Source: Streptomyces scopuliridis RB72
Lineage (GTDB): Bacteria > Actinomycetota > Actinomycetes > Streptomycetales > Streptomycetaceae
DNA: 54,333 bases
Assembly (NCBI RefSeq): GCF_000718095.1
Contig: NZ_JOEI01000038.1
Coordinates: 1-54,333 of the forward strand
Direction of reading: 5' to 3'
Of this stretch, positions 26,989 to 35,037 are shown piece by piece. The notes under the pieces are model-generated. The model searched no databases and was not told the origin of the DNA. It was given only the letters and a program-made list of their open reading frames with translations. The translations under genes were made by a program, and so were the position numbers. Numbering within the stretch: position 1 is the first letter of the stretch; each line of letters opens with the position of its first letter.

Positions 26989-27722
26989 GGCGCCGGGGTC
27001 TCCAGCGCGTAGCCGACGCCATGGACGGTACGGATCCGCTCGGCGCCGATCTTCCGGCGCAGCGCCTTGATGTGGCTGTCGACCGTACGGGTCCCCGAGG
27101 CGTCCGCCCAGTCCCACACCTCGGCGAGCAGCTGCTCCCGGGAGAGCACCGCGCGCGGGGTGTTCGCCAGACAGACCAGCAGATCGAACTCCGTGGGCGT
27201 CAGATGGACATCGTCACCGCGCACCCGCACCCGGCGCTGCGCGTGGTCGATTTCCAGCTCGCCCAGCCGGAGGATGCCGCTGCGCGGGGTCACCGCGGCG
27301 AGCGCCGCCCGCTCCACCCGGCGCAGCAGCACATGCACCCGCGCGGCCAGTTCCCGCATCGAGAACGGCTTGGTCATGTAGTCGTCGGCGCCGACCCCGA
27401 GGCCGACCAGCATGTCGGTCTCGTCGTCGCGCGCCGTCAGCATCAGCACCGGCACCGGGCGCTGCGCCTGGACACGACGGCAGACCTCCAGGCCGTCGAA
27501 GCCCGGCAGCATGACGTCGAGGACCATCAGGTCCGGCTGCCAGGCCTCGGCCGCGTCCACGGCCGCCGGTCCGTCCAGCGCCGTCTGCACCAGAAATCCC
27601 TCGGCCCGCAGCCGTGCGGCGATGGCGTCGACGATCGTCGCATCGTCCTCGACCACCAGGACCCGGCGCTGGGCGCCGGGCGTCGCCGCGACTCCGTTGT
27701 GGCTGGTGTGTGTCTGCTCCAT
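26985..27722 (-). CDS. OmpR/PhoB-family response regulator
   Basis: A 245-residue regulator. The receiver domain has the acidic pair ED at 25-26, phospho-accepting Asp69 (LMVLDVMLPG), and TKPF with the conserved Lys. A C-terminal winged helix follows (LTPTEFDLLVCLANTP, VLSREQLLAEVWDW, VDSHIKALRRKIG, GVGYAL). Start ATG 27722 has GGGGCGGGG just upstream; the longer open frame to 28079 runs into the neighbouring gene. It is cotranscribed with the kinase gene at 25681. Targets cannot be deduced, but the pair lies immediately upstream of kgd on the same strand. Confidence 0.94.
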   Translation of the reverse strand: MEQTHTSHNGVAATPGAQRRVLVVEDDATIVDAIAARLRAEGFLVQTALDGPAAVDAAEAWQPDLMVLDVMLPGFDGLEVCRRVQAQRPVPVLMLTARDDETDMLVGLGVGADDYMTKPFSMRELAARVHVLLRRVERAALAAVTPRSGILRLGELEIDHAQRRVRVRGDDVHLTPTEFDLLVCLANTPRAVLSREQLLAEVWDWADASGTRTVDSHIKALRRKIGAERIRTVHGVGYALETPAP

Positions 27723-27826
27723 CGCCCCGCCCCTGGTACGCGTTCCGCGATCCTTGATCGGCGATCTGCATGAAGTATGCAGATCCGTGTGTGTGGAGCA
27801 GCGTAGAGGCAGCGGGAGCCTTCCGG

Positions 27827-28513
27827 CTACGCAGTGCGAACAGCGAGATGGACCACGTCGGGTACGCCTCGGGCAACTTGGATCTCTTCCGCCCTTACCC
27901 CGCTGAATCCGGCATTCCCCAACGCTTCGGCAAAGGCGGGAGAGGGATTCGCCGACCATACGGCGAGGACACCGCCCGGATTCAGCCGCGCCCGGCAGGC
28001 GGCCAGTCCGTCCGGCGAGTACAGGTTTTCGTTGTCCTCGGTGACGGTCCACTCGGGTCCGTTGTCGATGTCCAGACACAGGGCGTCGTAACGGTCCGTG
28101 GTCGTCCGCAGATACTCCACCAGGTCGGTGTGCAGGATCACAGCACGCGGATCGGCCAGCGCCGCCCCGGAGATCCGCCGGAGCGGCCCGTCCTCATGCC
28201 AGTCGATGACGGCCCGCTCCCGCTCGACCACCACGATCCGGCCCCAGCGGGGTTCGGCGGCGGCGTGCGCGAGCGAGAACCCCACCCCGAGACCACCGAC
28301 CAGAACGGCCGGCCGACGCCGATCCCCGGGGAGCGCCGCCAGGGCGGCGTCGATGAGCAGCCGCTCGGAGCGGCCGTCCGAGGTGTCCATCAGGAAGCAT
28401 CCGTTGGCGATGATTTCCAGCCGTTCGCCGCGCTGCCGCAGCACGACCTCGCCGTAGGGTCCGTCACGTCGGTCGAGCGTGACGGGTTCGAGATGAGGTG
28501 CGGGTACGGGCAT
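27827..28513 (-). CDS. Spermidine-synthase-like methyltransferase-fold protein
   Basis: A 228-residue protein of the spermine/spermidine synthase fold. It shows GPYGEVVLRQRGERLEIIANGCFLMDT (read in parts), the nucleotide-binding GGLGVGFSLAHA, VVERERAVIDWH, and YDALCLDIDNGPEW in place of the usual catalytic Asp loop. Actinobacterial members are often not true polyamine synthases, so the substrate is unknown. GGAAAGG precedes ATG 28513. It is the last minus-strand gene before the divergent darT region; a 104-nt gap separates it from the response regulator. Confidence 0.85.
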   Translation of the reverse strand: MPVPAPHLEPVTLDRRDGPYGEVVLRQRGERLEIIANGCFLMDTSDGRSERLLIDAALAALPGDRRRPAVLVGGLGVGFSLAHAAAEPRWGRIVVVERERAVIDWHEDGPLRRISGAALADPRAVILHTDLVEYLRTTTDRYDALCLDIDNGPEWTVTEDNENLYSPDGLAACRARLNPGGVLAVWSANPSPAFAEALGNAGFSGVRAEEIQVARGVPDVVHLAVRTA

Positions 28514-28635
28514 GCTGGGGCCTTTCCGTTGAGCTACTGACGCCGGACGGGTATGTCCGTATCCAGGATGGCGCGTCCGAGGCACGGAGACTCCTGGGTT
28601 GGCAGCGCGTCCGTACTGAAGCTCAACTACCCACC

Positions 28636-28688
28636 CAATAAGGCTTATTGCCTGAATAACAGGAGTGGTGACCAGATAGTCTCGGGCT
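28636..28688 (+). promoter_or_regulatory. AT-rich palindrome and promoter region of darTG
   Basis: CAATAAG-G-CTTATTG (28636-28650) is a perfect 7-bp inverted repeat in a stretch far richer in A/T than its surroundings. TTGCCT (28648-28653) and GATAGT (28673-28678) make a poorly spaced -35/-10 candidate ending about 10 nt before the darT GTG, which has no SD. The palindrome would be a natural site for autoregulation of the toxin-antitoxin pair. Confidence 0.45.
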
Positions 28689-29112
28689 GTGCTGCCCGCA
28701 GAGGATCGTCCCGTTTATCACTTCAGGGGCGGTGCCCACCTACACCGACGGGCAGGACCCGCTGGTCTACCTGGTGACGACTCCCCGGGAACTGGCGGCG
28801 GCCGGCTGCACCAGTGTCTTCAGCGACGGGAATTGTGCGGCGGACATCACCGCGATCGAGAGCGATCCCACCCAGCTGGAAGCTCATGTGGACTGGCCGG
28901 TGATGGAACAGGAGCGGTGGAACAATACTCCCGAGGACCCGGACCGGATGCGGCGGCGCATGGCGGAGTTCCTCGTACACGAGCGTGTTCCCGTTAGCGC
29001 TTTCACCCAGTTGGCAACGCGGACGCGGTTACGCGCGGACGCCGTGCGGGAGCTCCTGCACAGGCACGGCTGTCGGCTTGACGTCGTTGTCAGACCTGCT
29101 TGGTATTACTGA
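28689..29112 (+). pseudogene. darT: darT toxin, internally deleted and frameshifted
   Basis: A remnant of DarT, the NAD-dependent DNA (thymidine) ADP-ribosyltransferase. GTG 28689 starts a frame reading LPAEDRPVYHF, the usual DarT N-terminus up to its NAD-binding HF(T) motif. That frame breaks at about 28725. The neighbouring frame then continues with the C-terminal half: VPTYTDGQDPLVYLVTT, VDWPVMEQERWNNTPEDPDRMRRRMAEFLVH (in parts) and VRPAWYY. About 65-70 residues in between are missing. The catalytic Glu (MAEFLV) survives but the NAD-binding region does not. A GTG at 28732 could give a 126-residue fragment, unlikely to be active. Confidence 0.8.
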
Positions 29113-29152
29113 GTACGCATGTTGTCGAGCAGCGAGAAGGAGGGAAGGCAAC

Positions 29153-30226
29153 GTGATCATCTACGCGGAGGGTAACCTTCTGACTGCGGAAGTGGATGCC
29201 TTGGTCAACACCGTCAACACGGTCGGGGTGATGGGCAAAGGCATCGCTTTGCAGTTCAAGCGGGCCTACCCGGACAATTTCGCGGCGTACGAGAGGGCGT
29301 GCGCGGCTGGCGAGGTTCAGCTCGGACGCATGCACGTGCATGACCGCGGCACCCTGACCAAGCCCCGGTACGTCATCAACTTCCCGACCAAAGGACACTG
29401 GCGCTCGCGGTCCCGGCTGGAGGACGTACGGGAAGGCCTCCAGGATCTGCGGCGCGTCATTGTGGAGCTCAAGATCCACGATATCGCGGTCCCCCCACTG
29501 GGATGTGGCAACGGAGGACTGCCCTGGGACGACGTTCACCCGCTCATTACAGCTGCCCTGGGAGATCTGCCGGACGTCGAGGTACGCGTCTACCCCCCGC
29601 AGGGAGCCCCGCCTGCGAGTGCCATGCCGAACAACCAGCTGCCTCCGGCGCTCAACCGCGAGCGAGCGGCTTTCCTGGTCGCCCTCGACCGGTACATCAA
29701 GCGTGGACTCGCCGGAGGGTTCATCATCGAGCGGCAGACGACGCTGCTGGAGGTGCACAAACTCGTATACCTGCTCCAGCATGTCGGATTCGACTTCGGT
29801 CTGCGCTTCACCAAGGGCCACTACGGACCGTATTCGCTCGCCCTGGACGGTGCCGTCGCGGCACTGGAGGGCCATTTCGTCAGTGGTTACGGTGACGGTA
29901 CGAGAGGATCCTCCGCCCCCCTGTCCCCCGTGCCGGAGGCGGTGGCCCGTGCTGCCGACTTCCTTGGCGCCGACGCGGAATTCGGCGCCGCGATCCAACG
30001 CCTTGACCGACTTGTTGACGGCTATGAGCATGCATATGGCATGGAGCTGCTCGGCACCCTGCTTTTCGCCTCGGAAGAACTCGCGCCTGGACAGGTGGCC
30101 TTCAGCACCGTCGCCGAGTACGTCAAGGAGTGGACACCCCGTAAACAGCGCATGTTCACCAACACACATCTGTCGGCCGCGTGGGAGCGGCTGACGAACT
30201 GCTCGCTCACGCCTTCCCCGGTGTGA
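29153..30226 (+). CDS. darG: DarG antitoxin, macrodomain DNA ADP-ribosyl glycohydrolase
   Basis: A 357-residue antitoxin. Residues 1-150 form a macrodomain (IYAEGNLLTAEVDALVNTVN, TVGVMGKGIALQFKRAYP, PPLGCGNGGLPWDDV) that removes ADP-ribose from thymidine in DNA. Residues 165-357 form the C-terminal domain known to bind and block DarT (LLEVHKLVYLLQHVGFDFGL, FTKGHYGPYS). GTG 29153 follows AGGAGGG and GGAAGG. It appears intact although its toxin is broken, so it is an orphan antitoxin that could still repair modified DNA. Codon use is less GC-biased than its neighbours, indicating transfer. Confidence 0.93.
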   Translation: MIIYAEGNLLTAEVDALVNTVNTVGVMGKGIALQFKRAYPDNFAAYERACAAGEVQLGRMHVHDRGTLTKPRYVINFPTKGHWRSRSRLEDVREGLQDLRRVIVELKIHDIAVPPLGCGNGGLPWDDVHPLITAALGDLPDVEVRVYPPQGAPPASAMPNNQLPPALNRERAAFLVALDRYIKRGLAGGFIIERQTTLLEVHKLVYLLQHVGFDFGLRFTKGHYGPYSLALDGAVAALEGHFVSGYGDGTRGSSAPLSPVPEAVARAADFLGADAEFGAAIQRLDRLVDGYEHAYGMELLGTLLFASEELAPGQVAFSTVAEYVKEWTPRKQRMFTNTHLSAAWERLTNCSLTPSPV

Positions 30227-30262
30227 ACTGTTGTTTCCGGCAACAGCCCCCGGGGGCCCGTA

Positions 30263-30412
30263 TTCCACGCGTTCCGCGCGCTCGGTCCGCGCTCGTACCC
30301 GCCGCGCGTCGACCAGCCGCCGCGTGGCGATCACCCACAGCCGGCCACCGGCCTCCCCGCCGCGATGAGTCGCGCCCCAGCGCCGCACGGCCATGAAGGT
30401 GTCCTGGAGGAC
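30263..30412 (-). pseudogene. Fragment of an ECF sigma factor gene
   Basis: On the minus strand the reading VLQDTFMAVRRW, GEAGGRLWVIATRRLVDARRVRAR matches the region-2 segment of ECF RNA polymerase sigma factors (compare DVLQDTFLxVWR...W(L/I)xxIAxRRLVD). The N-terminal part is absent and the frame continues as unrelated sequence, with no region 4. It lies in the 271-base stretch between darG and the DUF3626 gene, where nothing else is recognisable, so it is a relic at the edge of the acquired darTG island. Confidence 0.6.
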
Positions 30413-30497
30413 TGACTTCCCGTACGGTCTCGGTCGCCTTCCTTTCTTACTTGCGGGGCGGAACAGTCTCACGCTCTCTCTATCGACGGCGCCGGGG

Positions 30498-31565
30498 TCA
30501 CCGGTCCACGGGCGGCGCGGCGTCCCCGTGCCCGTACCGTCCGTACCGTCCGTACCGCACCAGGACGTGCCAGAGCTGCTTGACGTACTGGAGCACCTCG
30601 TCCTGAGTGCCCCACGCGGCCCAGGCCCCCGGCTCCCGGACGGCCGAGGCGGCCGCGTGGCCCAGTACTTGGGCGTCGAGCGTGCCCGTCCTGGCGTACG
30701 CGCGGCAGACGCGGGCGGCGAGCGGGACCATCACCGGGCCCCGGAACTCCGCGTTCACCTCCTCCGGCGCCAGCACGAAACCGCCGTGCCATTCGACCGC
30801 GATCCGGGACCGCCGCGCGAGGTCCGTCAGCAGCCGGGCGGTCCGCGTACCGCGGAAGGAGGGGTCCAGGACCAGCGCCTCGGCGTCGGTCGCGAGGTCG
30901 ATGCCGCCGTGGACCTGGGCCTCGACGTACTCGTCGAGCTTGCGGCCCGGAGGCCCGCTCGCGGTCGTGCCGTACGGGAGCCCCGCGATCGCCCCGGCCG
31001 CGTCCGGACGCTCCTCCAGCAGCCCCGCGAGCACACAGCTGAGCGTGTCGATCGTGCCCACGTCGCCGGGGGCCGCGTGGCTGTCGCCGTGCGAGTACGT
31101 CGCCCGGTCGTTGACCTCGGGGCGCAGCCGCACATGGCAGGAACCGAAGCGCGGGGAGGCGCCGTCGGGGTGGCCGTACAGGTTGACGGCCCCGTACTTG
31201 GGCCGGTCGGCGGCCCGTACCCCGGGGAGGTGGTACGCCCCGCCGAAGAACCGCTCCTCCCAGCGGTCCCGGTCCCCGCCGGGGACGGCGGTACGGCTGC
31301 CGTTGGAGAGCCCGGTCTCGTACTGACTCCGGTAGCGCCCGTCCCGCGCCATGGACTCGGCCACCGTCGCGCCGTCGGCGAGGAGCCGGTCGGGGTGGAA
31401 GTTGAGCGTGATGCGCGCGTGCGCGCGGATCAGGGAGATGAGCGCGGCGGCGTCCCGGCCGCCGATCCTGGAGCGCGCGGCTTCGGAGCCGGCCGCCCCG
31501 GTCGTACGTACATAGCGGAGCGCGGCGAGCTGGGCCGAGGTCAGCCGGGCGTCGGTGGCGTTCAT
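30498..31565 (-). CDS. DUF3626 domain protein
   Basis: A 355-residue protein of the DUF3626 family, recognised from ITLNFHPDRLLADG, ESMARDGRYRSQYETGLSNG, HVRLRPEVNDRATYSHGDS and DEYVEAQVHGGIDL. The conserved His/Arg/Glu pattern suggests an enzyme, and a link to nucleotide or ADP-ribose chemistry is conceivable, but no activity is established to my knowledge. The C-terminus has GRY repeats from 9-bp DNA repeats near 30535-30560. ATG 31565 is the first Met of the domain; the frame is open further upstream into the next gene. It follows the flavin reductase gene by 41 nt. Confidence 0.8.
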   Translation of the reverse strand: MNATDARLTSAQLAALRYVRTTGAAGSEAARSRIGGRDAAALISLIRAHARITLNFHPDRLLADGATVAESMARDGRYRSQYETGLSNGSRTAVPGGDRDRWEERFFGGAYHLPGVRAADRPKYGAVNLYGHPDGASPRFGSCHVRLRPEVNDRATYSHGDSHAAPGDVGTIDTLSCVLAGLLEERPDAAGAIAGLPYGTTASGPPGRKLDEYVEAQVHGGIDLATDAEALVLDPSFRGTRTARLLTDLARRSRIAVEWHGGFVLAPEEVNAEFRGPVMVPLAARVCRAYARTGTLDAQVLGHAAASAVREPGAWAAWGTQDEVLQYVKQLWHVLVRYGRYGRYGHGDAAPPVDR

Positions 31566-31606
31566 CGCGGGAGTATCGGCCGCGGGGAACGGCCCCGACA
31601 ACCGGG

Positions 31607-32338
31607 TTATCGGGGTGCGGGTGTCGTCGGCCCCGCCGTCATCGCCGCCGTCTCGCTCCGGTAGGTGTGGCCGCGTTCCGGACCGAGGCCGAAGTAGTGG
31701 CGGAAGTTGTAGATGAGTGGACTCCACGCCGCGGGATCGACGTGGTCGGTGCCGGGCACGACGATGTTCGGGGCCGCGTGCACCTTCCGTACGGCCGCCT
31801 CGACGATCAGGAAGCCTCCCGAGACATCGAGCCGTACCCGGTCGGCATACGCCTCCAGTTGGAGCGGGCACTCGGCGACGCGCGGCGGCCCGACCAGATG
31901 GGAGGGCGCGGGGCTGAAACCGGACGCGGCGAACTTGTCCGGTTCGAAGCGGCACGCGGGCGGCTTGCTCGCCGGGACGGGATCGCGTCCGGTGAGCGGA
32001 GCCAGCCGTTCCACCGCGGGCCACTGATCCGGAGCGGGCAGGCTGATCACCAGCTCGCGGCGGGGGCCCGGCCCGGCGGTGAGATTGTGCGCGGTCTGCC
32101 CGTCGGCACCGAGCCCCAGCACGACCACCTGCCCGAGCGCCCAGGCCGAGGAGATCGGGGCGAGATTGAACGAGCCGTCGTCGTTCTCGGTGGTGAGCAG
32201 GACGACGGGGGTCCCGAAGTAGAGAATGCTCGGTTCGATGACCACATGGCGGGTGGGTGCCATCGCCGGGGAATCCGCCAGGGAATCGGTCAGGGAATCC
32301 GTCAGGGAATCCGTCAGGGTGTCCGTCGAGTTGTTCAT
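31607..32338 (-). CDS. Flavin-reductase-like (FMN-binding split barrel) protein
   Basis: A 243-residue protein of the flavin reductase/FMN-binding family (PVVLLTTENDDGSFNLAPISSAWALG, VVLGLGADGQTAHNL and RELVISLP, read in parts). Members bind FMN or reduce flavin; the substrate is unknown. The N-terminus is LTDS repeated four times, encoded by a 12-bp DNA repeat (about 32268-32322). A start at ATG 32263, just before APTRHVVIEPS, would omit it and is equally plausible. Probably cotranscribed with the DUF3626 gene. It is divergent from lon. Confidence 0.8.
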   Translation of the reverse strand: MNNSTDTLTDSLTDSLTDSLADSPAMAPTRHVVIEPSILYFGTPVVLLTTENDDGSFNLAPISSAWALGQVVVLGLGADGQTAHNLTAGPGPRRELVISLPAPDQWPAVERLAPLTGRDPVPASKPPACRFEPDKFAASGFSPAPSHLVGPPRVAECPLQLEAYADRVRLDVSGGFLIVEAAVRKVHAAPNIVVPGTDHVDPAAWSPLIYNFRHYFGLGPERGHTYRSETAAMTAGPTTPAPR

Positions 32339-32473
32339 ACCGCCGACGCTAGGACGCGGACGCTTCGGCGCCGGCCGAAGGATCGGCGCTGGTCAGCGAC
32401 CCCACGCCGATGAACACGCCGGTGATCGCTCAGAGCGAACGGAGCCCGGGGAACATCCGGGGACTCACAAGCA

Positions 32474-32492
32474 TTGAGCCGGTATAGCTCAA
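32474..32492 (+). promoter_or_regulatory. HAIR-type HspR operator in front of lon
   Basis: TTGAGC-N7-GCTCAA (32474-32492) is a perfect inverted repeat with the 7-bp spacer of the HAIR element (consensus CTTGAGT-N7-ACTCAAG), the HspR binding site. It includes TATAGC (32483-32488), a candidate -10, and lies 22 bp before the lon ATG. Regulation of Streptomyces lon by HspR is established, so heat-shock derepression is expected here. Confidence 0.8.
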
Positions 32493-32514
32493 CTTGACTG
32501 CCGAAGGGGAGATC

Positions 32515-34926
32515 ATGGCTGACACCTCCACACCGCTCACGCTTCCCGTGCTGCCGCTCGACGACGAGGTCGTCCTGCCCGGCATGGTGGTGCCTCTGGA
32601 TCTGTCCGACGCCGAGGTCCGCGCCGCGGTGGAGGCCGCGCAGGCGGCTGCCCGTGACGGGGGCGACGGCGGCGGCAAGCCCAAGGTGCTGCTCGTGCCG
32701 CGCGTCGACGGGACGTACGCCGGGACGGGTGTGCTGGGGACCGTCGAGCAGGTCGGCCGGCTCTCCGACGGGGATCCGGGCGCGCTGATCCGCGGCCGGG
32801 GCCGCGTGCGCATCGGTGCCGGTACGACCGGGCCCGGCGCGGCCCTCTGGATCGAGGGCATCGCCGTCGACGAGACGGCGCCCGATCCGCTGCCGGGGTC
32901 CGTGACCGAGCTGATCAAGGAATACAAGGCGCTCGCCACCGACTGGCTGAAGAAGCGCGGCGCCTGGCAGGTGGTGGACCGCGTCCAGCAGATCGATGAC
33001 GTGTCCACACTCGCCGACAATTCCGGTTACTCACCGTTCCTGACCACCGCGCAGAAGGTGGCGCTGCTGGAGACCACCGACCCGGTGGCCCGGCTCAAGC
33101 TCGCCACCGAGCAGCTGCGCGAACACCTCGCCGAACAGGATGTCGCCGAGTCCATCGCGAAGGACGTCCAGGAGGGCGTCGACAAGCAGCAGCGCGAGTT
33201 CCTGCTCCGGCGCCAGCTCGAAGCCGTACGCAAGGAGCTGCGCGAGATCAACGGCGAGGGCGACGACGACGAGTCCGCGGACTACCGGACCCGTGTCGAG
33301 AACGCCGACCTCCCCGAGAAGGTGCGGGAGGCCGCGCTGAAGGAGGTCGACAAGCTGGAGCGCTCGTCCGACCAGAGCCCCGAGGGCTCCTGGATCCGCA
33401 CCTGGCTGGACACCGTCCTCGAACTGCCCTGGAACGAGCGCACGGAGGACGAGTACGACATCAGCGGCGCCCAGGCCGTGCTCGACGCCGAGCACTCCGG
33501 CCTGGAGGACGTGAAGGAACGCATCACCGAATACCTGGCCGTGCGCAAGCGGCGCGCAGACCGCGGTCTCGGGGTGGTCGGCGGCCGTCGCGGCGGCGCC
33601 GTACTGGCCCTGGTCGGCCCTCCCGGCGTCGGAAAGACCTCGCTCGGCGAGAGCGTCGCGCACGCCATGGGCCGGAAGTTCGTCCGGGTCGCGCTGGGCG
33701 GCGTACGGGACGAGGCGGAGATCCGCGGCCACCGGCGTACGTACGTCGGCGCCCTGCCTGGCCGTATCGTCCGGGCCATCAAGGAGGCCGGTTCGATGAA
33801 CCCGGTCGTCCTGCTCGACGAGATCGACAAGGTCGGCTCCGACTTCCGCGGCGACCCGGCCGCGGCGCTGCTCGAAGTCCTGGACCCGGCGCAGAACCAC
33901 ACCTTCCGCGACCACTACCTGGAGGTCGAACTCGACCTGTCCGACGTGGTGTTCCTCGCCACGGCGAACGTCCTGGAAGCGATCCCGGAGGCGCTGCTCG
34001 ACCGTATGGAGCTGGTCAGGCTCGACGGCTACACGGAGGACGAGAAGGTCGTCATCGCCAGGGACCACCTGCTGCCCAGGCAGCTGGAGCGCGCGGGCCT
34101 GGAGTCCGGCGAGGTCACGCTGGAGGACGACGCGCTGCGCAGGCTGGCTGGCGAGTACACCCGCGAGGCGGGCGTACGAAACCTGGAACGTGCCATCGCG
34201 CGGCTGCTCCGCAAGGTCGCGGCCGAGCACGAACTGGGCGAGCGGGAGCTGCCGTTCACGCTCGGCGCCGAGCACCTGCGCAAGCTGATCGGCCGGCCGC
34301 ACCACGTCCCCGAGTCCGCCCAGGACCCGGCCGAGCGCCGCACGGCGGTGCCGGGCGTGGCCACGGGCCTCGCGGTCACGGGCGCGGGCGGTGACGTCCT
34401 CTACGTCGAGGCGTCGCTGGCCGACCCGGAGACGGGCGGCTCCGGCCTGACCCTGACCGGACAGCTCGGTGACGTGATGAAGGAGTCGGCACAGATCGCG
34501 CTCTCCTTCCTCCGCTCGCGCGGCGCCGAACTGGAGCTGCCGGTGGCGGATCTGAAGGACCGGGGCGTGCACATCCACTTCCCGGCGGGCGCGGTGCCGA
34601 AGGACGGCCCGAGCGCGGGCATCACGATGACGACGGCCCTGGCCTCGCTGCTCAGCGGCCGGCTGGTCCGCACGGACGTCGCCATGACCGGCGAGGTCTC
34701 GCTGACCGGACGCGTCCTGCCCATCGGCGGCCTCAAGCAGAAGCTGCTGGCCGCGCACCGCGCGGGCATCACGACGGTCGTGATCCCGAAGCGCAACGAA
34801 CCGGACCTGGACGACGTCCCGGCCGAGATCCTCGACAAGCTGGAGGTCCACCCGGTGACGGATGTCCGCCAGGTCCTGGAAATCGCCCTGGCCCCGGCGG
34901 AGGTCCTGGTCTCGGCGGCGGCCTGA
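32515..34926 (+). CDS. lon: ATP-dependent Lon protease
   Basis: An 803-residue Lon protease, of normal length. N-terminal LAN domain (about 10-200: LTLPVLPLDDEVVLPGMVVPL, in parts), helical region, AAA+ ATPase (GPPGVGKTSL, VVLLDEIDKVG), and C-terminal protease with Ser in KDGPSAGITMTTALAS and Lys in IGGLKQKLLAA as the catalytic dyad. It degrades misfolded and regulatory proteins in the cytoplasm. ATG 32515 follows GAAGGGGAG. The HAIR element upstream indicates HspR control. Ends at the terminator at 34982. Confidence 0.97.
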   Translation: MADTSTPLTLPVLPLDDEVVLPGMVVPLDLSDAEVRAAVEAAQAAARDGGDGGGKPKVLLVPRVDGTYAGTGVLGTVEQVGRLSDGDPGALIRGRGRVRIGAGTTGPGAALWIEGIAVDETAPDPLPGSVTELIKEYKALATDWLKKRGAWQVVDRVQQIDDVSTLADNSGYSPFLTTAQKVALLETTDPVARLKLATEQLREHLAEQDVAESIAKDVQEGVDKQQREFLLRRQLEAVRKELREINGEGDDDESADYRTRVENADLPEKVREAALKEVDKLERSSDQSPEGSWIRTWLDTVLELPWNERTEDEYDISGAQAVLDAEHSGLEDVKERITEYLAVRKRRADRGLGVVGGRRGGAVLALVGPPGVGKTSLGESVAHAMGRKFVRVALGGVRDEAEIRGHRRTYVGALPGRIVRAIKEAGSMNPVVLLDEIDKVGSDFRGDPAAALLEVLDPAQNHTFRDHYLEVELDLSDVVFLATANVLEAIPEALLDRMELVRLDGYTEDEKVVIARDHLLPRQLERAGLESGEVTLEDDALRRLAGEYTREAGVRNLERAIARLLRKVAAEHELGERELPFTLGAEHLRKLIGRPHHVPESAQDPAERRTAVPGVATGLAVTGAGGDVLYVEASLADPETGGSGLTLTGQLGDVMKESAQIALSFLRSRGAELELPVADLKDRGVHIHFPAGAVPKDGPSAGITMTTALASLLSGRLVRTDVAMTGEVSLTGRVLPIGGLKQKLLAAHRAGITTVVIPKRNEPDLDDVPAEILDKLEVHPVTDVRQVLEIALAPAEVLVSAAA

Positions 34927-34981
34927 CGAACACGGGCGGCCTGACGGACCTGCCCCGGCAGCCCAGCGGCCCCGTATGACA

Positions 34982-35022
34982 ACGCGGTCCCGACCGGCCC
35001 TCAGTTCCGGTCGGGACCGCGT
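34982..35022. terminator. Bidirectional terminator between lon and lysozyme gene
   Basis: ACGCGGTCCCGACCGG (34982-34997) pairs perfectly over 16 bp with CCGGTCGGGACCGCGT (35007-35022), with a 9-nt loop. It lies between the convergent lon and GH25 genes, 56 bp and 16 bp from their stops respectively. Confidence 0.88.
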
Positions 35023-35037
35023 GGCGTCGCGGTGCGA

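Noticed and set aside
28553..28777. 74-codon open frame upstream of darT
   Set aside because: No SD, no recognisable sequence, and it crosses the predicted darTG promoter.
28985..29152. Longer start for DarG
   Set aside because: The upstream codons lie inside darT in another frame; GTG 29153 has a strong SD and begins the macrodomain correctly.
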